DNA from: Emticicia sp. BO119
GTDB lineage: Bacteria > Bacteroidota > Bacteroidia > Cytophagales > Spirosomataceae
Reading direction: 5' to 3'
Assembly: GCF_013912375.1 (NCBI RefSeq)
Contig: NZ_JACETV010000008.1
Location: forward strand, 1 to 64,000
Length of the DNA: 64,000 bases
In this document: positions 20,266-29,582 of the stretch, in pieces
Numbering within the stretch: position 1 is the first letter of the stretch
Layout of the letters: the number at the start of each line of letters is the position of its first letter
Translations under genes and position numbers: made by a program
The notes under the pieces: model-generated
Seen by the model: only the letters and a program-made list of their open reading frames with translations
Told to the model about the DNA's origin: nothing
Databases searched by the model: none

Positions 20266-21120
20266 ATGATTAACTCCATCAAGTCTGAAACAATCATTAA
20301 ATTTAATGGAAACGAACCCTTAGAAAGAGCTGATTTGGTGGTGGTTGAAGAGCCATTAGAAATAAGATTGGGCTATGGAGCAGCGAATGACCGTCAGCAA
20401 AAGAGTATTTCCGTGACAATGCGAACGCCCACAGGGCATGATTTTGAATTAGTTATGGGTTATCTGTTTACTGAAGGCATTATCAGCCGTTTCAATCAGA
20501 TTCTTTCTATTCATTATTGTACTGATAATCAGCAGCAAAAACAAGAAAATATCGTAAGAGTAGAACTACACCCTGCTGTTCAATTAGACTTTCAGAAATC
20601 AGAGCGATACTCTTATACATCTTCAAGCTGTGGTATATGTGGTAAAGCCTCTATCGAAGCCATTCGGGTACAATGCCCTGCTCCTGTAGACTCCCCACTC
20701 AAAATCTCCTGTGGTTTAATTTATCAATTACCAAACATTGTTAAAGAAAAACAGGTTTTCTTTAAACATACCGGTGGCTCTCACGTTGCGGCACTGATAG
20801 GATTAGATACCCCTTTTAAAGGCAACCTGTTATTAGTTCGAGAAGACATTGGTCGCCACAATGCCTTAGATAAAGTGATTGGTGCTGCATTGCAGCAGAA
20901 TTTTCTGCCATTGGCTGATACCTTATTGTTTATGAGTAGCAGGGCAAGTTTTGAGTTAATTCAAAAAGCAGTAATGGCAGGGATTTCACTCATGGTATGC
21001 GTAGGTGCACCTTCCAGTTTAGCCATTGAAACCGCTCAGACCTTTGGTATGACTCTGATAGGCTTTACTAAAGAGCATAGTTTTAACATTTATAGCGGAA
21101 GCTCAAAAGTAATCAGTTGA
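20266..21120 (+). CDS. fdhD: Formate dehydrogenase accessory sulfurtransferase FdhD
   Basis: Transfers sulfur from a cysteine desulfurase to the bis-MGD molybdenum cofactor, needed for activity of formate-dehydrogenase-type enzymes. The catalytic CxxC pair is visible (Cys122 and Cys125 in SSSCGICGKAS). Other family blocks are TPTGHDFELVMGYLFTEGII, FKHTGGSHVAAL and REDIGRHNALDKVIG. Length 284 is typical. It lies 4 bases upstream of the molybdoenzyme gene, which is therefore its evident client. Confidence 0.95.
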   Translation: MINSIKSETIIKFNGNEPLERADLVVVEEPLEIRLGYGAANDRQQKSISVTMRTPTGHDFELVMGYLFTEGIISRFNQILSIHYCTDNQQQKQENIVRVELHPAVQLDFQKSERYSYTSSSCGICGKASIEAIRVQCPAPVDSPLKISCGLIYQLPNIVKEKQVFFKHTGGSHVAALIGLDTPFKGNLLLVREDIGRHNALDKVIGAALQQNFLPLADTLLFMSSRASFELIQKAVMAGISLMVCVGAPSSLAIETAQTFGMTLIGFTKEHSFNIYSGSSKVIS

Positions 21121-21124
21121 ATTC

Positions 21125-23458
21125 ATGAAAAAAGTTAATAAAAATAGTGTAAACTCTCAGCCTCCTGTCGATTTCACGGGTATTGAAATTAGTAAACCTG
21201 CCAAGGCTGCTGCCGGGATAAAAGCTGTGTATTCATCATTTAAGCACGTATTTGGCGCGATGCCTGTGGGTAGAGGCTTAAAGGCTTTAGCTCATCTTAA
21301 CCAGAAAGGCGGTATTGATTGCCCCAGCTGTGCCTGGCCAGACCCCGATGGAGAGCGGTCGAGTATAGCTGAATATTGTGAAAACGGAGCAAAAGCTATT
21401 GCAGAAGAAGCAACTACACTAAAAGTTACACCTGTATTTTTTCAGAAATATTCGGTAGCTGAGCTATCTCAGAAATCTGATTACTGGTTAGGGCAACAAG
21501 GGCGGCTTACATATCCGATGGTTTTACGACCAGGGCATACACATTATGAAAAAATGGCATGGTCAGAGGCTTTTCAGTTAATTGCAAAACATCTCAATCA
21601 ATTAGCCTCGCCTGATGAAGCTATCTTTTACACATCGGGCAGAACCAGCAATGAAGCAGCCTTTCTCTACCAACTTTTTGTCAGAATGTACGGTACCAAT
21701 AATCTGCCTGATTGCTCTAATATGTGTCATGAATCAAGTGGTTCAGCATTGGGTGAAACATTAGGTTTAGGCAAAGGTTCTGTAAAATTAGATGATTTTG
21801 AAAAAGCAGAGGTGATTATGATTCTGGGACAGAACCCTGGCACGAATCATCCAAGAATGTTGACTGCACTTGAAAAAGCCAAAAGGGCTGGGGTAAAAAT
21901 TATCTCTGTTAATCCTTTAATTGAATCAGGTTTATTGAAATTTAACCATCCTCAGCAAGTAAAGGATTTACTACTTGGTGGTGAGAAATTAACAGACCTC
22001 TATTTACAGATACGTATTAACGGTGATTTAGCATTATTAAAAGCCTTTAATAAAATCATACTGGAAGCAGAAGAGAAACAAGGCAATGTATTAGATAAGG
22101 TATTTATTGAAGAAAATACAGAAGGGTATGAAGCTTTAGTTGAAGACTTAAAGAAGTATGACTTAAGTAAATTAGCTAATGCCTGTGGTATTTCAGTCGA
22201 TGATATAAGAGAAGCCGCACAATTGTTAATTAATCATGATAAAATTATTGTTTGTTGGGCTATGGGGCTTACTCAACACAAGAACTCTGTTCCTACTATC
22301 AAAGAACTGGTAAATATGTTGTTACTGAAAGGCAGTATAGGCAAAGAGGGTGCGGGTACCTGCCCGGTGCGTGGGCACTCGAATGTGCAAGGTGACCGCA
22401 CAATGGGCATTTATGAAAAGCCCAAGGCGTCTTTTTTAAATAAGTTGCAAGAGGTCTTTCAGTTCTCACCCCCACGCAAACATGGCTATGATACAGTTGA
22501 AGCTATTAAAGCGATGGCAGAGAAAAAAGCCAGCGTATTTATCGCAATGGGTGGTAATTTCTTGTCGGCCACCCCTGATACAGAATTTACAGCAAAAGCT
22601 TTACAAAATTGTGATTTGACTGTGCACGTCTCTACGAAACTCAATCGTAGCCATTTAATCCATGGTAAAGCCGCTTTGATATTGCCATGTTTAGGCAGAA
22701 CTGATATTGACCATCAGGCTACAGGCAATCAATTTGTAAGTGTCGAAAACTCTATGGGGGTAGTGCATAGTAGTCAGGGTATATTAACACCACCTGATGA
22801 AACACTTCTGAGTGAACCTGCTATTGTGGCAGGTATTGCCAATGCTACTTTAACTAATAAAGTTTCCACAGTCAATTGGGATTTCCTGATTTCCAATTAC
22901 GATCATATCAGAGATTTGATTGAGAAAACGATTGAAGGGTTCGAGAGCTATAACTTCAGAGTACGGCAGGAAGGTGGTTTTTATCTACCTAATGCTCCAA
23001 GAGAGAAGAAGTTTACTACGGATTCGAATAAGGCGAAATTCAGTATCAATACCTTGCATTCGATTCAACTGAAAGAAGATGAATACCTGATGATGACCAT
23101 CAGAAGTCATGACCAGTTTAATACTACGGTATATGGACTGAATGATAGATACAGAGGTATTTATAACGAAAGAAGAATTATTTTCATGAATGAAAATGAT
23201 ATTAAAGATGCTGGCTTACAGATCTATCAGGTGGTGAATCTTCATAATCATTCTGGGGGGATTACACGTAAAGCCGAAAGATTTATTGTGGTTCCTTATA
23301 GCATCCCAGCCAGGTGCGTAGCCACTTATTTTCCTGAGGCCAATGTACTAATTCCTATTGATAGCTATGCAGATGTAAGCCAGACACCCACCTCAAAATC
23401 TGTAGTGATTACCCTTGAGCCTGTGATAGAATCGGGGAGCATTGTATTGGCAAAATAG
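21125..23458 (+). CDS. FdhF/YdeP-family molybdopterin oxidoreductase
   Basis: 777-residue catalytic subunit of the bis-MGD oxidoreductase family. The N terminus has Cys66, Cys69 and Cys85 (DCPSCAWPDPDGE...EYC), the YdeP-type variant of the iron-sulfur site. MGD-binding blocks follow: YTSGRTSNEAAFLYQL, CSNMCHESSG (a Cys that may ligate Mo in place of selenocysteine), EVIMILGQNPGTNHPRML, CPVRGHSNVQGDRTMG and, in the C-terminal domain, TIRSHDQFNTTVYGLNDRYRG. There is no signal peptide and no partner electron-transfer subunit, so it is probably cytoplasmic. YdeP of E. coli is linked to acid resistance; the substrate here is unknown and formate is only a family guess. Confidence 0.88.
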   Translation: MKKVNKNSVNSQPPVDFTGIEISKPAKAAAGIKAVYSSFKHVFGAMPVGRGLKALAHLNQKGGIDCPSCAWPDPDGERSSIAEYCENGAKAIAEEATTLKVTPVFFQKYSVAELSQKSDYWLGQQGRLTYPMVLRPGHTHYEKMAWSEAFQLIAKHLNQLASPDEAIFYTSGRTSNEAAFLYQLFVRMYGTNNLPDCSNMCHESSGSALGETLGLGKGSVKLDDFEKAEVIMILGQNPGTNHPRMLTALEKAKRAGVKIISVNPLIESGLLKFNHPQQVKDLLLGGEKLTDLYLQIRINGDLALLKAFNKIILEAEEKQGNVLDKVFIEENTEGYEALVEDLKKYDLSKLANACGISVDDIREAAQLLINHDKIIVCWAMGLTQHKNSVPTIKELVNMLLLKGSIGKEGAGTCPVRGHSNVQGDRTMGIYEKPKASFLNKLQEVFQFSPPRKHGYDTVEAIKAMAEKKASVFIAMGGNFLSATPDTEFTAKALQNCDLTVHVSTKLNRSHLIHGKAALILPCLGRTDIDHQATGNQFVSVENSMGVVHSSQGILTPPDETLLSEPAIVAGIANATLTNKVSTVNWDFLISNYDHIRDLIEKTIEGFESYNFRVRQEGGFYLPNAPREKKFTTDSNKAKFSINTLHSIQLKEDEYLMMTIRSHDQFNTTVYGLNDRYRGIYNERRIIFMNENDIKDAGLQIYQVVNLHNHSGGITRKAERFIVVPYSIPARCVATYFPEANVLIPIDSYADVSQTPTSKSVVITLEPVIESGSIVLAK

Positions 23459-23505
23459 AAAAAATTTGTACCTTTCTGCCACAATCTGATACAACCTGCA
23501 CCTCT

Positions 23506-25638
23506 ATGAAACCACTACTATTCGCCTTATTATTTATCTCATTTTCTATTCATGCACAGCCTTTAAAATGGGTTGAAGTCGCGAATGGTATCTGGAAAGG
23601 GTCTGTTGGCAAACCCGAAGTTTATGATTTACTGAAGGCCGCTGATGTAAAACCCAATACTGCTGGCATCCAAAAATTACCTGCTTCGACCTTCCCGTTA
23701 CCTAAAACGGACGTCATAGTCAGGTTTCAGGACGGCAAAACCTATTTACGATTCCCTTTAGAAAGAGAAGAGCAATTATATGGGTTTGGACTGAATTTTC
23801 AGACTATTCATCAGAGAGGCAGAATTCTACGCCTGCATGTAGACCATTATGGGAATAGCGATAATGGTCGGACACACTCCCCTACTCCATTCTATGTTTC
23901 AACAAAAGGTTATGGCGTTTTTATTAATTCGGCTCGTTATCTTGATGTCTATGCGGGCTCGAATGTACGCAAAGACAGTAAAAATCCACCTGAATTACAA
24001 GATCGTAACTCAGATAAAAACTGGTCAGCCAAACCATACTCCGATGCTGTAGAAATTCTGGTTCCGGCGCACGGTGTTGAGTTTTATGTTTTTGCAGGCC
24101 CTAACCCTATGGACGTTATCCGTCGTTTTAATTTGTTTAACGGTGGAGGTTGCTTACCACCACGATGGGGGCTTGGTTTCACTCAAAGAGTGAATCGGCT
24201 TTATAATGCAGACGACGTAAAACAAGAAGCCACAGAATTTGAAGAAAAAGGCTATCCGCTCGATTTCATTGGTTTAGAACCAGGCTGGCAGAGTGCTTCT
24301 TATCCATGTACTTTTGAATGGGACAAAGGTCGTTTTCCTGACCCTGCCGGATTTGTAAAAGAAATGAGCGACAGACATATCCGCTTAAATTTATGGACAA
24401 ATCCCTATGTTTCTCCAAAAGCTTCTATTTATCCGAAAATTGAAACTTATACAGCCTCACATACGGTTTGGGTTGGTGCAATTCCTGATTTGACATTGCC
24501 ACAGGCACGGAAAGTATTTTTTGATAAATTTGAGCAGGATCATATCAATATCGGTGTGAGTGGTTATAAAATTGATGAGGTAGACGGTTATGATTCTTAT
24601 TTGTTTCCTGATGTAACTACTTTCCCGTCAGGAAGAAGTGCCGAGCAAATCAGACAGACTTACGGGCTATTAGTTCAGAAGTACAGCACAGAAGTTTTTC
24701 ACAAGAAAAACAGGCGGACTTATGGCCTGGTACGAGGGTCGAATGCCGGAGGGGTTTCTTTTCCCTATGTGATTTATAATGATAATTACAGCCATCAGGA
24801 TTTTATCACTGCTTTAATTAATAGCGGTTTTGCCGGTGTATTATGGACACCTGAAGTAAGAGCTTCCAAAACCAGCGAAGAATGGCTTCGGCGAATGCAA
24901 ACGGTTTGTTTTTCGCCAATGGCAATGATTAACGCATGGTCGAGCAGTACCAAACCCTGGTCTTTTCCAGATGTAGCCAATGAAGTAAAAGAAATCGCCC
25001 AATTGCGCATGCAAATGATACCCTATTGGTACACCGAATTTGCCAAATATCATTTTGAAGGAACGCCCCCTTTCAGGGCTGTGAATTTAGAAGAGGGCTT
25101 TGTTTCTGGATCAGCGAAAGAAAAGAATACGAAGAGTCTGGAAGAGAATCCTTATGAAGAAGCACTCAATAAAGAAATCAAAGACCAGTATATGGCAGGC
25201 GAATATCTGTTGGTGGCACCGGTCTTTACCGGACAAACTTCCCGTAAAGTTATTTTGCCAAGAGGTAACTGGTATGATTTTTATACCGGAGACTATGCAG
25301 GAAATGGAGAGATAATTACGATAAACGCCGCACTCAATAAGATTCCGGTTTTTGTAAAAGACGGAGGAATTATCCCGATGATGCAGCCGATGCTTCATGC
25401 CCCTGAACTCAATCAGAAAGTTGATTTGGAAATAAGACATTATGGAAAAAAGAATAGTACCAGTAAACTCTATGACGATGATGGTGAAACTTTTGACTAT
25501 GAAAAAGGCGCTTACTCATGGCGGGAACTGAAAGCAGAAAAACAAGCCGATGGGCAATGGAAAGGCAGCATTTCTGCTCCTCAAACCGGAAAGCCTAATA
25601 CCATTGCCAATGTATCATGGAAATTTATGACGAAATAA
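23506..25638 (+). CDS. Secreted glycoside hydrolase family 31 enzyme
   Basis: 710 residues with a signal peptide (MKPLLFALLFISFSIHA). GH31 retaining alpha-glycosidase: N-terminal beta-sandwich (EQLYGFGLNFQTIHQRG), PPRWGLGFTQ at the start of the barrel, then DFIGLEPGWQ, LWTNPYVSP and the nucleophile Asp in GYKIDEVDGYD. The C-terminal beta domain has the expected MIPYWYTEFAKY and GEYLLVAPVFT blocks. GH31 covers alpha-glucosidase, alpha-xylosidase, sulfoquinovosidase and others; the EPGW and IDEVDGYD variants do not let me choose. First gene of a three-gene operon with an alginate-lyase-type protein. Confidence 0.88.
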   Translation: MKPLLFALLFISFSIHAQPLKWVEVANGIWKGSVGKPEVYDLLKAADVKPNTAGIQKLPASTFPLPKTDVIVRFQDGKTYLRFPLEREEQLYGFGLNFQTIHQRGRILRLHVDHYGNSDNGRTHSPTPFYVSTKGYGVFINSARYLDVYAGSNVRKDSKNPPELQDRNSDKNWSAKPYSDAVEILVPAHGVEFYVFAGPNPMDVIRRFNLFNGGGCLPPRWGLGFTQRVNRLYNADDVKQEATEFEEKGYPLDFIGLEPGWQSASYPCTFEWDKGRFPDPAGFVKEMSDRHIRLNLWTNPYVSPKASIYPKIETYTASHTVWVGAIPDLTLPQARKVFFDKFEQDHINIGVSGYKIDEVDGYDSYLFPDVTTFPSGRSAEQIRQTYGLLVQKYSTEVFHKKNRRTYGLVRGSNAGGVSFPYVIYNDNYSHQDFITALINSGFAGVLWTPEVRASKTSEEWLRRMQTVCFSPMAMINAWSSSTKPWSFPDVANEVKEIAQLRMQMIPYWYTEFAKYHFEGTPPFRAVNLEEGFVSGSAKEKNTKSLEENPYEEALNKEIKDQYMAGEYLLVAPVFTGQTSRKVILPRGNWYDFYTGDYAGNGEIITINAALNKIPVFVKDGGIIPMMQPMLHAPELNQKVDLEIRHYGKKNSTSKLYDDDGETFDYEKGAYSWRELKAEKQADGQWKGSISAPQTGKPNTIANVSWKFMTK

Positions 25639-25646
25639 GATTAACT

Positions 25647-26804
25647 ATGCGTTTATTATGTATTTTTTTTTGCTTCTTATTCACACAGGCTGCTTTGGCG
25701 CAACAAACAGTCAAACAACAAGCAATTGAAACACTCCGCAAACAGATAATAACCCAGGCAGACTGGGCTATACGGCAAACCCCGGTTACAGTTACAGCCG
25801 CTGTTAGTAGTCGTAGCCAGGGCACTATTCATGATTTTTATTCAGAAGGAGATTACTGGTGGCCTGACCCTGCCAACCCTGATGGGCCATACATTCAGAA
25901 AGATGGCATGACCAACCCTGATAATTTTGTGGCGCATCGTTTAGCCATGATCCGGTTCAGCAAAATTATAGGTGCATTGGCATCAGCTTATGTTTTGACT
26001 AATAATCCAAGATATGTTACTCATGCTTTCACGCATTTGCAGGCCTGGTTTGTCAATCCTGCTACCAAAATGAATCCTTCTTTATTGTATGCACAGGCTA
26101 TTACACGTAAAGTATCAGGCAGAGGCATTGGTATTATAGATACCATTCATCTGATGGAAGTAGCGCAAGGTATAAGTAAAATGGAAAAAGCATCAAACGT
26201 AGACAAGAAACTATTGGCAGATATTAAAAACTGGTTCGCAGAATACCTGAACTGGTTGACTACCCACCAATATGGAAAGGAGGAGATGGAGGCTAAAAAT
26301 AACCACGGTACTTGCTGGGTTATGCAAGTAGCTTCCTTTGCTAAATTAACCGATAACCAGAATCTGCTGGAGTTTTGTCGTAATCGTTATAAAACTGTTT
26401 TACTACCAAAGCAGATGGCGACGGATGGAAGTTTCCCTTTAGAAATAAATCGTACCAAACCCTATGGTTATTCGTTGTTTAATTTAGATGCAATGGTGAT
26501 GATCTGCCAGATACTTTCAACAGAGGAGGATAATCTTTGGGAGTACAAAGCACCGAAAGGCCAGGCCATCAGCAAAGGTATTGAGTTTTTATATCCTTAT
26601 GTGGCAGACAAAAGTAAATGGCCATTTAAGCAAGATGTCATGTACTGGGAGTATTGGCCAGTAGCACAACCGTTTTTAGTCTTTGGTGCAGCTAAATTTC
26701 AGCAACACAAGTGGCTGCAAACCTGGAAAGCCTTAGAGCATAATCCTTCTACAGAAGAAGTAATCAGAAATTTACCTATTAGAAATCCAGTTATCTGGTT
26801 TTAA
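25647..26804 (+). CDS. Alginate lyase family protein, secreted
   Basis: 385 residues. The ATG at 25647 (MRLLCIFFCFLFTQAALAQ) gives a proper signal peptide; the frame is open from 25617 but that would put ten residues before the signal. The (alpha/alpha) toroid of the alginate_lyase family is recognisable from DYWWPDPANPDGPYIQKDG, NNHGTCWVMQVAS (NNHG active-site motif) and KPYGYSLFNLDAM. Family members act on polysaccharides with uronic acids but many are uncharacterised, so the substrate is open. 8 bases after the GH31 gene and 5 before the next gene, so it is in the operon. Confidence 0.85.
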   Translation: MRLLCIFFCFLFTQAALAQQTVKQQAIETLRKQIITQADWAIRQTPVTVTAAVSSRSQGTIHDFYSEGDYWWPDPANPDGPYIQKDGMTNPDNFVAHRLAMIRFSKIIGALASAYVLTNNPRYVTHAFTHLQAWFVNPATKMNPSLLYAQAITRKVSGRGIGIIDTIHLMEVAQGISKMEKASNVDKKLLADIKNWFAEYLNWLTTHQYGKEEMEAKNNHGTCWVMQVASFAKLTDNQNLLEFCRNRYKTVLLPKQMATDGSFPLEINRTKPYGYSLFNLDAMVMICQILSTEEDNLWEYKAPKGQAISKGIEFLYPYVADKSKWPFKQDVMYWEYWPVAQPFLVFGAAKFQQHKWLQTWKALEHNPSTEEVIRNLPIRNPVIWF

Positions 26805-26809
26805 ACATT

Positions 26810-27664
26810 ATGAAAAAAATCTTATTTTTTGCTATTCTTAGTTTTAGTTCAGTACAAGCCATTTTTGCTCAGAAAGACATGAACTTCATGACTTATAACA
26901 TCCGCTTAGGTATTGCTTCCGACGGTGATAACCAATGGAATAACCGCAAGAAAAACCTGGCAAGCATCTTAAATTATTTTGAAGCAGACATTTGCGGTAT
27001 GCAGGAAGCCTTTTATAGCCAGATACAAGACCTTGAAAGTTTATTACCTGAGACCTACGCATGGGTCGGTAAAGGGCGTGATGATGGCAAAGAAGCCGGA
27101 GAGTTTTCGTGTATCTTTTATAGAAAAGACAGATATACAATGCTGCAGACCAATACTTTCTGGCTGAATCAACACCCGGAAACTGTGGGCTTGGGTTGGG
27201 AAGCCAAGTATAACCGTATTGTGACTTATGCAAAATTTGAGCGTGTAGCTGATAAGAAAATTTTCTTTGTTTTCAATACGCATTTCGACCATGAAGCGGT
27301 AGTGGCCCGCCGGGAAAGTGCCAAATTATTACTATCCAGAATCAAAGAGATTGCAGGCAATACACCTACTATCATTACAGGAGATTTCAACGCTACGCCA
27401 AGTTCTGAGCCTATTCAGATTCTGACTGATATGACCAATCCAGATCATCTGCTTGACACTGAAAACCTGACACTTACACCCCATTTCGGGCCATATAGTT
27501 CATTCACTGGTTTTCAATCAAAGGAACAAGAAGGAATGCGAATTGACTACATTTTTGTAAAAAATGCCGATTTTAAAGTAAAAAAACACGCTACAATATC
27601 GATGTCATGGAATGGTAGATTTGCATCTGACCATCATCCGGTGTTAGCGGTTATATCGTTTTAA
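26810..27664 (+). CDS. Secreted endonuclease/exonuclease/phosphatase-family protein
   Basis: 284 residues with a signal peptide (MKKILFFAILSFSSVQAIFAQ). The EEP fold is shown by FMTYNIRLG (metal-binding Asn), DICGMQEAF (catalytic Glu), NTHFDHEAVVARRES, ITGDFNATPSSEP (Asp and Asn) and the C-terminal ASDHHPVLA (general-base pair). In Bacteroidota, secreted members often sit in polysaccharide-utilisation operons and may be phosphodiesterases or sugar phosphatases; which bond is cut is not known. Last gene of the GH31 operon, closed by a terminator at 27681. Confidence 0.88.
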   Translation: MKKILFFAILSFSSVQAIFAQKDMNFMTYNIRLGIASDGDNQWNNRKKNLASILNYFEADICGMQEAFYSQIQDLESLLPETYAWVGKGRDDGKEAGEFSCIFYRKDRYTMLQTNTFWLNQHPETVGLGWEAKYNRIVTYAKFERVADKKIFFVFNTHFDHEAVVARRESAKLLLSRIKEIAGNTPTIITGDFNATPSSEPIQILTDMTNPDHLLDTENLTLTPHFGPYSSFTGFQSKEQEGMRIDYIFVKNADFKVKKHATISMSWNGRFASDHHPVLAVISF

Positions 27665-27680
27665 GAAAACAATTTATAAA

Positions 27681-27727
27681 AACAGATTGAATATCTGCTC
27701 AGAGAGCCCTTTCAATCTGTTTTTTCT
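27681..27727 (+). terminator. Terminator of the GH31-lyase-EEP operon
   Basis: AACAGATTGAA (27681-27691) pairs with TTCAATCTGTT (27711-27721), followed by a T-run. The hairpin overlaps the last codons of the small membrane-protein gene on the opposite strand. Confidence 0.75.
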
Positions 27728-27851
27728 TATTCCAAGGAGCTATGGTCTGCCGTGACAAATCATACAAAAACCAAAGCACAATGGCTATAAATGCAATGAA
27801 TATAATTCTGAAAAGAAGGCGATTTTTATTGCCCTGAGGATTGTTTGCCAT
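27699..27851 (-). CDS. 50-residue single-span membrane protein
   Basis: A small gene missed by length filters. The minus strand from 27851 reads MANNPQGNKNRLLFR, then a hydrophobic helix IIFIAFIAIVLWFLY, then a basic tail ending KKKQIERAL and TGA. A positive-Asn-rich N terminus, one transmembrane segment and a C-terminal Lys/Arg-rich tail make a coherent small membrane protein. It begins 25 bases after the stop of sixA on the same strand, so it is likely co-transcribed with it. The function is unknown. The coding sequence ends inside the opposite-strand terminator, a tight but common arrangement. Confidence 0.6.
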   Translation of the reverse strand: MANNPQGNKNRLLFRIIFIAFIAIVLWFLYDLSRQTIAPWNKKKQIERAL

Positions 27852-27876
27852 CAGATTAAATACCAAAACTTAATTA

Positions 27877-28392
27877 CTACTCTGTTTTTGTAATGTTACT
27901 TGGAGAGTAATAGTTCAAAAACTTACCACTTTTATTCGAGATTTCAGCCCATTTTACATTTTCAAATTCTATTACTACTACACCTGCTTTTTCCATTGAT
28001 CCACCAATATCGGCGCGGGTAAGGTACTCAGCAAAAAAAGTTATATCAGGGTTATGTCCAAAAATAGCAACTGTTTTTACTTTATCGTCCAAGTTATTCA
28101 AAGCTGCTAAATATGCCCTCGCTCCTCCTCCATAAATGGCTTCATCTAAAAAGATTTCGTCAGCATCTTTATGCAACTGTTCAGCAAAAATCTTCGCAGT
28201 AGATTTACAACGGTCGGCTGCGCTGCTTACAAGCAATTCAATTTTTATTCCTTTCTCTGCTAAAAATTTACCCATCCGGGCTGATTCGATAATACCATGC
28301 GAGGTAAGGTTTCGGTCAAAGTCCCGAAACATAGGAGTATTGCCTCCTTCTTCAGCAGTAGCATGGCGAACCAAATAAAGCAGTTTTTTCAT
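27877..28392 (-). CDS. sixA: SixA-like histidine phosphatase
   Basis: 171 residues when started at MKKLLYLVRHATAEEGG (28392); the frame is open ten residues further but the catalytic motif normally lies at the N terminus. The RHA motif contains the phospho-accepting His, with further catalytic residues in FRDFDRNLTSHG, VSSAADRCKST (Arg) and IFGHNPDITFF (second His). SixA removes phosphate from phosphohistidine, for example on histidine kinases or PTS proteins. The neighbouring gene encodes a small membrane protein. Confidence 0.85.
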   Translation of the reverse strand: MKKLLYLVRHATAEEGGNTPMFRDFDRNLTSHGIIESARMGKFLAEKGIKIELLVSSAADRCKSTAKIFAEQLHKDADEIFLDEAIYGGGARAYLAALNNLDDKVKTVAIFGHNPDITFFAEYLTRADIGGSMEKAGVVVIEFENVKWAEISNKSGKFLNYYSPSNITKTE

Positions 28393-28553
28393 ATTTTCAA
28401 CGGTTTTGGCACGAATATACAAGCATTCTGAGAAATTAATTGATTTTTTCTTAATTATTCATAAAAAATTATCCCTACAATTTAATCTTCATCTTTACAA
28501 CCAAAAGAACAATGTTTCTGTTTTTCGGTTTTAGTAGTATTGATCAAAAAAAT

Positions 28554-28561
28554 TATCTTTG
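28554..28561 (+). promoter_or_regulatory. Candidate -7 element of the bestrophin gene
   Basis: TATCTTTG matches TAnnTTTG and lies 48 bases before the ATG at 28609, a sensible leader length. The -33 element about 20 bases upstream is only TTTT-like. Confidence 0.45.
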
Positions 28562-28608
28562 CAGCCGCAATTGCTTAATTATTGCCTAAAAAAACTACCC
28601 ACAAATTT

Positions 28609-29475
28609 ATGATAGATTACAATCCGAAAAACTGGTGGAAATTTATTTTTTACTTCCACAAGGCCGATACATTCCGTAAACTAATGCCTGCCATGTTGGG
28701 CTTGGCTGCCTATACTGCCATATTTGCTTACATTGAAAACAATATTCTGCACTATGTACCCATCAAAAATCCTCTGACAATCCACTCATTAGTTGGTTTT
28801 GTATTATCATTATTATTAGTTTTCAGAACCAATACAGCCTATGACAGATGGTGGGAGGGACGTAAAATATGGGGTAGTTTTACCAATAATTCAAGAAATT
28901 TCGCCTTAAAACTGGCAGTTTATTTACCTGAAAATCATCCTGCGAAAGAGACTTTAAAAATATTGACAGGCAATTACTTACAAGCAGTAAAAGAACACCT
29001 CCGTGGCAAAGGTCATATTAATAGTCTGGTCTTTACCGAAGTTTATGATGAAAAATATTATAAAGACTTCAAACATCTTCCGAACAGAATAAGCCAGGCT
29101 ATGTATATCGAAATTAATCAATTGCATAAATCCGGTATCATTAATGCCGAGCAGTTAATTGTAATCAATAACGAACTTGCTTCATTTACCGATAATCTTG
29201 GTGCTTGTGAACGGATTAAAAATACTCCTATCCCGGTTTCTTATAATATCTTCATAAAGAAAATAATCTTTATCTATGTTTTTACAATGCCTATCACTGC
29301 AGTATTAGAATATAAATTCTGGTCAATTCCAATTGTAACTCTGGTATTCTATGCTTTTGCCGGAATTGAGATTATGGCAGAAGAAATAGAAGAGCCTTTC
29401 GGAACAGATGCCAATGACTTAGGATTAGATGCAATGGTTAAAAATATTAAAGGCAATTTGGCTGAGATATTGTAG
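28609..29475 (+). CDS. Bestrophin-family membrane channel
   Basis: 288 residues when started at MIDYNPKNWWKF (28609), which is where the family begins; the frame opens at 28582. Hydrophobic helices at about 30-50, 58-75, 205-225 and 230-250. The bacterial bestrophin/UPF0187 signatures are visible: LLVFRTNTAYDRWWEGRKIWG and FGTDANDLGLDAM near the C terminus, and GACERIKNTPIPVSYN. Prokaryotic homologues are pentameric ion channels, in one studied case cation-selective; eukaryotic ones carry chloride. Single gene. Confidence 0.88.
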   Translation: MIDYNPKNWWKFIFYFHKADTFRKLMPAMLGLAAYTAIFAYIENNILHYVPIKNPLTIHSLVGFVLSLLLVFRTNTAYDRWWEGRKIWGSFTNNSRNFALKLAVYLPENHPAKETLKILTGNYLQAVKEHLRGKGHINSLVFTEVYDEKYYKDFKHLPNRISQAMYIEINQLHKSGIINAEQLIVINNELASFTDNLGACERIKNTPIPVSYNIFIKKIIFIYVFTMPITAVLEYKFWSIPIVTLVFYAFAGIEIMAEEIEEPFGTDANDLGLDAMVKNIKGNLAEIL

Positions 29476-29582
29476 TTATTTCACGTAAAGACATATATAT
29501 TTACTGAAATAAAACAAAATCCGCAACTTCTCGTTAATAACTTACGTCATTATCAACAGAACGCTAAATAATATTTTTAACC

